Below are positions 4,747 to 8,894 of a stretch of 8,894 bases of DNA, one piece after another. How positions within the stretch are numbered: the first letter of the stretch is position 1; each line of letters opens with the position of its first letter. This DNA comes from Chloroflexota bacterium (GTDB taxonomy: Bacteria > Chloroflexota > Anaerolineae > Promineifilales > Promineifilaceae). Under the pieces are notes generated by a model, which was not told the DNA's origin, made no database searches, and was given only the letters and a program-made list of their open reading frames with translations. Position numbers and translations under genes: made by a program. Location of the stretch: the NCBI GenBank assembly GCA_020353135.1, contig CP070688.1, positions 567,109 through 576,002 of the forward strand. Direction: 5' to 3'.

Positions 4747-7548
4747 GTGCCTGAATTACTGCTACAGACGAAGTTGTATATCCCGCCGTTACGGTCGAAT
4801 CTCGTCTCTCGTCCCCGTCTGATCGAGCAACTCAATCAGGGGCTCGAACACAACTACAAGCTCACTCTTCTCTGCGCCCCGGCCGGATTCGGCAAGACCA
4901 CCCTGATTGCAGAGTGGATTCAGAAGTCCAAGGAAACCGGCGGAAGGATTGGGGATAAAAAACTCGCGCCTTCACTCCCCGCCATGCATCCTTCAAGCGT
5001 CGCCTGGCTATCTCTTGACAAAAATGACAACGATCCCGTTCGATTCCTCACCTATTTCACGGCCGCCCTTGACCGGGTAAATCCTGGCCTCGGTCAAGAA
5101 ATTGGGGCTATGCTATCTTCATCACAGTCGGTCGTTTTGGAGCCCTTAATCAGCGCCATCATTAACGATATCGTGGCTGCTGATGAATCCAGGCCATTGG
5201 TGCTCATCCTTGAGGACTACCATTTCATTGAATCACCGGTCATTCACGATGGCCTGGATTTTTTACTCGATCATCTACCTCACAGAATGCATCTAGTCAT
5301 CACCAGTCGCGCTGATCCACCGCTGTCGCTATCCCGCTTGCGCGCGCGAAACCAGATGCTGGAAATTAGAGCTCGCGATTTGCGTTTTGAATCAGGGGAG
5401 GTGGCTGCTTTCCTGAGCAAGACGATGAGGCTCGACCTGACGGCCGAGATGGTGGCCACCTTTGAACGGCGCACAGAGGGCTGGATCGCAGGTCTACAGT
5501 TGGCGGCCATCTCACTGCAACAACAGGATGATCCCCTCAGCTTCGTGACCGCCTTCGCCGGCGATGACCGTTACATCGCCGATTTCCTGATGGAAGAGGT
5601 ATTCCAGCAACAGTCATCCTCTGTACAGGCATTCTTGCTAGGCACTTCCATATTGGACTCCCTGAGCGCGCCGCTATGTGATGCCGTCATGGAAGTGGAT
5701 GATAGCCGGGCAACCCTCAATGAACTCGAAGCGTCCAATCTCTTTATCGTACCTCTGGACAACCAAAGGCGCTGGTATCGCTACCACCATCTTTTTGCCG
5801 ATTTACTGCGCCAACGTCTTGAGGAATCGACGTCTGGCCAGCACACAGCGGTCCTGCACCGGCGCGCCAGTCAATGGTACGAAGAGAACGATTCCCTCAT
5901 CACGGCCGTGGAACATGCCCTGGCAGCCAGAGATTACCAGCGTGCGATGCGCTTAATAGAACAAGGTGAGCGGGAAATATTCCAGGGTAGCCGGCTGAAC
6001 ACCTTGCTAAGCTGGTGGTCCGAGATTCCCCTGGAAATAGCCGAATCCCGGCCGAAGCTTTGTTTGATCTACAGTTGGGCCTGGATAGCAACGGGCCATT
6101 CGGACGAAGCCGAAGGCTGCCTTCAGGCGATTGAGCGTGAACTTGGCGCCAGGATGGATGCGTTGTTTTCCGAAGGAGAAAAGGTCGAAGCATTAGAACC
6201 GGCCGTTCATGTTGTCCTGGTAGAGATAGCCGTCGTGCGCGGCCAGTTGGCAATCGTCAGGGGCGACATTGAGGAATCCCTCAAACTATCTCGCCTGGTC
6301 TTGCCCTTCCTTGGCGAAATCGATCAACCTTACCTGCACAGTTCACTGACCGATTTACGCACCATCGTGTCTTTTAATATGGGAATGGCCTATAAGCTGC
6401 AGGGCGAACTTGGGAAGGCAGAGCCAGCCTTGTCCGAAGCTATGAGTCTGGGGCAGGAACGGAGAAATGTACATCTCGTTGCCGTCGCTTTCGGCCATCT
6501 AGCCAATGTGCAGGCTATACGGGGTCATCTGCGCCAGGCGTTTCGTACTTGCCATCAGGGATTGTCATTGGTCCAAGAGATGGCCGGCCGGCGTTCGCCA
6601 ATGTCTGGGTGGTTACAGGTGGAGTTGGCCAATTTGCTCTATGAGTATAACGATTTGGAAGCGGCCTATCATCACCTACAAGAAGGCATCTCCGTGGCCA
6701 GGCCTTGGAGCCACTTGGCTGCGCTTCTGGCTGGCCACATAGGGCTGGCCAGGCTAAGAGCGACTCAGGGCGATTGGAGTGGGGCCTTCGACGCCCTCGA
6801 CGAACTTGCGGAACTGGGTCAGATCAATCCAGAGGCCGTGGTGCCCACTGTGGAATCGTTCAGAGCCAGGCTGTGCGCGGCGCAAGGAAATGTGAAAGCT
6901 GCCGGACTGTGGGCTGAGACGACTGGACTCCACGTCGACGGCGAATTAAGTTACCCACGAGAAGAGGAGAGCATTGTCCTGGCCCGGGTGCTGATGGCGC
7001 AAGAGAAGTGGGATTCTGCTTTACGCCTTATTGGCCGGCTTCTGAGTGCTACAGAGAGCGGGGGGCGATGGGGGCGCGTTATCGAACTGTTAATCCTCCA
7101 AGCGCTCGCCTTCCATGCACAAGATCGGTTAAATGAGGCATTGGACTCGCTTGCCCGAGCGCTCACACTGGCCGAACCTCAAGGCTACGCGCGTATTTTC
7201 GTCGACGAGGGAGAGTCGATGGCCCAATTGCTTTACCGGGCGGCCGCCCACGGCATAACGCCAGGCTACACAGGAGAACTGCTCGCCGCCTTCCAGGATG
7301 TGAATTCCATACCTGGCGCCGAGTCTATAGCCAGGGAGCCAAAATCCGGAATCGTCGAACCCCTGAGCGCGCGCGAACTTGAGGTTCTGGATTGCCTAAC
7401 CGAGGGGCTCTCCAACCGCGAAATAGCCCAACGGCTAACCATCTCTCTTACGACGGTCAAAACTCATAACCGCAGCATCTACCGCAAACTCGACGTCAAC
7501 AACCGGACGCAGGCGGTGGCCAGAGGCAAAGCATTGGGAATCATCTAA
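4747..7548 (+). CDS. LuxR-family MalT-like ATP-dependent transcriptional regulator
   Basis: A 933-residue STAND-type regulator. The N-terminus LLLQTKLYIPPLRSNLVSRP (4-23) is the family signature and fixes GTG 4747 as the start. Walker A is APAGFGKTT (44-52), Walker B is LVLILEDYH (151-159), and a sensor-like ITSRADPPL follows (185-193). WIAGLQLAAISL (246-257) is also typical. From about 370 to 860 the protein is helical with TPR-like repeats, the expected site for inducer binding. The C-terminus (about 871-933) is a LuxR helix-turn-helix: PLSARELEVLDCLTEG, NREIAQRL, TVKTHNRSIYRKLDV. ATP-dependent oligomerisation followed by DNA binding is known for MalT itself; the ligand here is unknown. A polar stretch of about 20 residues (60-84) sits between the Walker A helix and VAWLSLD, longer than I expect for the family. 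The neighbouring small-protein/ABC cluster downstream on the same strand is a plausible target. Confidence 0.93.
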   Translation: MPELLLQTKLYIPPLRSNLVSRPRLIEQLNQGLEHNYKLTLLCAPAGFGKTTLIAEWIQKSKETGGRIGDKKLAPSLPAMHPSSVAWLSLDKNDNDPVRFLTYFTAALDRVNPGLGQEIGAMLSSSQSVVLEPLISAIINDIVAADESRPLVLILEDYHFIESPVIHDGLDFLLDHLPHRMHLVITSRADPPLSLSRLRARNQMLEIRARDLRFESGEVAAFLSKTMRLDLTAEMVATFERRTEGWIAGLQLAAISLQQQDDPLSFVTAFAGDDRYIADFLMEEVFQQQSSSVQAFLLGTSILDSLSAPLCDAVMEVDDSRATLNELEASNLFIVPLDNQRRWYRYHHLFADLLRQRLEESTSGQHTAVLHRRASQWYEENDSLITAVEHALAARDYQRAMRLIEQGEREIFQGSRLNTLLSWWSEIPLEIAESRPKLCLIYSWAWIATGHSDEAEGCLQAIERELGARMDALFSEGEKVEALEPAVHVVLVEIAVVRGQLAIVRGDIEESLKLSRLVLPFLGEIDQPYLHSSLTDLRTIVSFNMGMAYKLQGELGKAEPALSEAMSLGQERRNVHLVAVAFGHLANVQAIRGHLRQAFRTCHQGLSLVQEMAGRRSPMSGWLQVELANLLYEYNDLEAAYHHLQEGISVARPWSHLAALLAGHIGLARLRATQGDWSGAFDALDELAELGQINPEAVVPTVESFRARLCAAQGNVKAAGLWAETTGLHVDGELSYPREEESIVLARVLMAQEKWDSALRLIGRLLSATESGGRWGRVIELLILQALAFHAQDRLNEALDSLARALTLAEPQGYARIFVDEGESMAQLLYRAAAHGITPGYTGELLAAFQDVNSIPGAESIAREPKSGIVEPLSARELEVLDCLTEGLSNREIAQRLTISLTTVKTHNRSIYRKLDVNNRTQAVARGKALGII

Positions 7549-7647
7549 TACCCCCTTACTATATCAAGCTCCCCAAATTGAGAGTTCAGTTTCGTTGGCG
7601 CATGTCGTTCTACCCGCGATTTTTTCTGGGCCGGCAATCCTCCCCCG

Positions 7648-7665
7648 ATCATCCTTTGGGATGAT
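7648..7665 (+). repeat. 7-bp hairpin between the LuxR gene and the small-protein cluster
   Basis: ATCATCC (7648-7654) pairs with GGATGAT (7659-7665) around a TTTG loop. No T-run follows, so it is at best a weak terminator. The rest of the 197-bp spacer holds only a poor promoter candidate: GTAACA 7698-7703, then TATTTA 7721-7726, 17 bp apart. Confidence 0.25.
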
Positions 7666-7745
7666 GCAGCTACTACCACGATTCCGGTAAACTGCTGGTA
7701 ACACGCTGAGATAACCAGCCTATTTAGCGAGGCAGAAGACACGGA

Positions 7746-8000
7746 ATGACGCAACAGAAGGGCGGGATCACTGTCGATCAACCTATAGAGTATCAGATCA
7801 AGGTTCAGGGGCGGCTTGAGGAACGCTGGTCACGTTGGTTTGACGACATGGATATTACGGTCAAAAGCCAGAAAAGCGGTCCAACCGTCACCATCCTCAG
7901 CGGCATGGTTACCGACCAGGCCGCTTTGCACGGTTTGCTAAACCGGATCAGAGACCTGGGTATTCCCCTTCTCTCGGTGCAACTGATGAACGCTGATTGA
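7746..8000 (+). CDS. Small conserved protein of unknown function (84 aa)
   Basis: The protein resembles unnamed small proteins that I recall beside regulators and transporters in Chloroflexota and Actinomycetota. Two parts stand out. The first is a strand-rich first half, IEYQIKVQGRLEERWSRWF (14-32) then MDITVK (35-40) and TVTILSGMV (47-55). The second is a conserved-looking segment, TDQAALHGLLNRIRDLGIP (56-74), ending LLSVQLMN. This pattern suggests a compact alpha/beta domain without membrane helices. The start ATG 7746 has only a weak ribosome site, and no earlier start improves it. The stop is 16 bases before the next gene's ATG, so the two are surely co-transcribed, and the ABC ATPase follows. 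A role in assembling or regulating the exporter is inferred from position only. Confidence 0.8.
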   Translation: MTQQKGGITVDQPIEYQIKVQGRLEERWSRWFDDMDITVKSQKSGPTVTILSGMVTDQAALHGLLNRIRDLGIPLLSVQLMNAD

Positions 8001-8002
8001 CA

Positions 8003-8010
8003 AAGGAGAA
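8003..8010 (+). promoter_or_regulatory. Ribosome binding site for the 64-residue membrane protein
   Basis: AAGGAGAA lies six bases before ATG 8017 in the 16-base gap after the 84-residue gene. It gives strong support that this very short frame is translated. Confidence 0.75.
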
Positions 8011-8016
8011 ACAGAG

Positions 8017-8211
8017 ATGACAAAAGTTCAATCTACAGTCAATCTCGTCTTAAAGGCAGTGACCATCGGCATGGCTGTTTCTAGCCTCGTCATGCTGATA
8101 CTGGGTGTAGTCCCGCTCGAAACTGTTGTGATGTTGCTATCGATAGGCCTTTCTGCCCTGGCCGTCGCTTCTTTTTCCGAGACTGAGTCGGGGGCGGCCG
8201 AAATTGAATAG
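8017..8211 (+). CDS. Small two-helix membrane protein (64 aa)
   Basis: The frame has a strong AAGGAGAA six bases upstream and reads as a classic small integral membrane protein. A short polar head (MTKVQST) is followed by a hydrophobic helix at about 10-31, a tight turn around VPLET (32-36), a second hydrophobic helix at about 37-53, and an acidic tail (SETESGAAEIE). No family is recognised. It lies between the 84-residue protein and an ABC exporter ATPase that follows after 99 bp, so it may be an accessory of that transporter. By the positive-inside rule the lysine-bearing N-terminus would be cytosolic, which for a hairpin places the acidic tail inside too. It is a real gene with good probability; the function is unknown. 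Confidence 0.75.
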   Translation: MTKVQSTVNLVLKAVTIGMAVSSLVMLILGVVPLETVVMLLSIGLSALAVASFSETESGAAEIE

Positions 8212-8296
8212 AAGCATACATGAACGCAGGCATTCTACCGGAGATGAAACGATGTCAGCCGGACGCTATCGGCCGAGCGCTGATAGTCGGTTTGAG

Positions 8297-8302
8297 AGGA
8301 GG
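8297..8302 (+). promoter_or_regulatory. Ribosome binding site for the ABC ATPase
   Basis: A perfect AGGAGG lies eight bases before ATG 8311. It decides the start of a gene whose 3' end is outside the window. Confidence 0.8.
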
Positions 8303-8310
8303 AACATCCC

Positions 8311-8894
8311 ATGAGAGATTCGGTCATAGTAGTCAATGATTTTCGGAAGGTATACGGTGACTTTGTGGCCGTGGACGGCATCACTTTTGATGTGCAACAA
8401 GGCGAGATATTTGGCCTGCTGGGCCCCAACGGCGCCGGAAAGACCAGTACATTGGAAAGCCTGGAAGGGCTACGCGCTCCAGATGGGGGCTCACTCGTCG
8501 TGGCCGGCGTCGATCCGGCGAAAGAGCCGCGCAAACTGCGCAATGTGATCGGCGTACAGCTGCAATCGTCAGGTTTGCCGGAGACCATCACCCCCAACGA
8601 AGCGATGAAATTCTTCGGCGCTTATCACGACGTCCCACCCCGCTATGAGCTGCTGGAAAGGCTAGGGCTTGGCGAGAAAAGAAACGCCCAATTTCATCAG
8701 CTTTCCACCGGGCAACAGCGCCGGTTGGCCCTGGCCCTGGCGGTGGCCCACGAACCGCAGGTGCTGTTTCTGGATGAACCGACGGCCGGGCTGGACGTGG
8801 CTTCACGGGTCGAGCTGCACGACCTGATTCGAGAGCGGCAGGCCCAGGGCGCCACCATCATCCTGGCCACCCACGACATGGCCGAGGCCGAGGA
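8311..8894 (+). CDS. ABC-2 type (drug/polyketide-export class) transporter ATP-binding protein, partial
   Basis: The frame is open from ATG 8311 to the right edge, giving 194 complete codons. The ATPase motifs are in order: VNDFRKVYGDFVAVDGI (8-24) with an A-loop tyrosine at 15, Walker A GPNGAGKT (38-45), a Q-loop near VQLQ (82-85), the signature LSTGQQRR (131-138), Walker B VLFLDEP (151-157), D-loop GLD (160-162), and the switch histidine in ATHD (H188). The signature has Thr in place of the first Gly of LSGGQ, a change also seen in other working ABC-2 export ATPases. Spacing and sequence fit the CcmA/DrrA-like group that energises ABC-2 permeases, so a permease gene is expected just beyond the window. 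It forms a same-strand cluster with the two small genes upstream. The substrate cannot be told; drug, lipid or peptide export are all possible. Confidence 0.93.
   Translation, partial: MRDSVIVVNDFRKVYGDFVAVDGITFDVQQGEIFGLLGPNGAGKTSTLESLEGLRAPDGGSLVVAGVDPAKEPRKLRNVIGVQLQSSGLPETITPNEAMKFFGAYHDVPPRYELLERLGLGEKRNAQFHQLSTGQQRRLALALAVAHEPQVLFLDEPTAGLDVASRVELHDLIRERQAQGATIILATHDMAEAE

Noticed and set aside
5900..6253. 117-codon minus-strand frame inside the LuxR gene
   Set aside because: It is opposite the helical repeat part of a convincing 933-codon gene, with an arginine- and proline-rich composition typical of antisense frames.
7611..7630. Run of six T at 7620-7625 as an intrinsic terminator for the LuxR gene
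   Set aside because: No stem of useful length lies immediately upstream, and it is about 70 bases past the stop codon.
8220..8339. 39-codon frame from ATG 8220 overlapping the ABC ATPase start
   Set aside because: It has no convincing ribosome site, runs into the ABC gene in another frame, and has no family-like pattern. The rest of the 8212-8310 spacer holds only the AGGAGG site and a weak CTATC/GATAG repeat.

Overview
The window looks like chromosomal DNA from a free-living bacterium of moderate GC content, most plausibly a member of the Chloroflexota. That guess is an inference. It rests on a very large MalT-type LuxR regulator, a TolB-like/TPR regulator, a small conserved protein of the kind often seen beside such regulators, and a mix of strong AGGAGAA ribosome binding sites with genes that lack any. 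No marker gene confirms it. I see no rRNA, convincing tRNA, CRISPR array, transposase, phage gene or plasmid function.

Left part (1-2077, minus strand): a three-gene set transcribed leftward. It holds a 101-residue helical protein of unknown function, a complete 322-residue DUF1989 protein, and a second DUF1989 protein cut by the left edge. Paired DUF1989 proteins are known as urea carboxylase-associated proteins, some of which are carboxyguanidine deiminase subunits. No carboxylase, permease or riboswitch is visible here, so the substrate is open. The two DUF1989 proteins share an HC-x2-E motif and an SCH-x-NF motif.

Middle (2078-3987): divergent from that set is a 548-residue regulator with an N-terminal winged-helix-like region, a TolB-like domain and TPRs. 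The 93-bp divergent spacer carries a perfect 10-bp inverted repeat (2031-2040 / 2050-2059), the best operator candidate in the window. Downstream is a 263-bp spacer rich in small repeats: an inverted repeat after the regulator stop, three CCAACCC boxes two helical turns apart, a hairpin, and a recognisable promoter.

Centre (3988-4614): a single YiiX-like papain-fold cysteine hydrolase with its catalytic His, Glu and Cys visible. Its codon use is AT-richer than its neighbours.

Right part (4747-8894): a 933-residue LuxR/MalT STAND ATPase regulator begins with GTG six bases after a perfect TATAAT, which points to a leaderless mRNA. It is followed by a cluster reading the same way: an 84-residue conserved protein, a 64-residue two-helix membrane protein, and the start of an ABC-2 type export ATPase cut by the right edge. 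The LuxR protein may control this cluster, but proximity is the only evidence.
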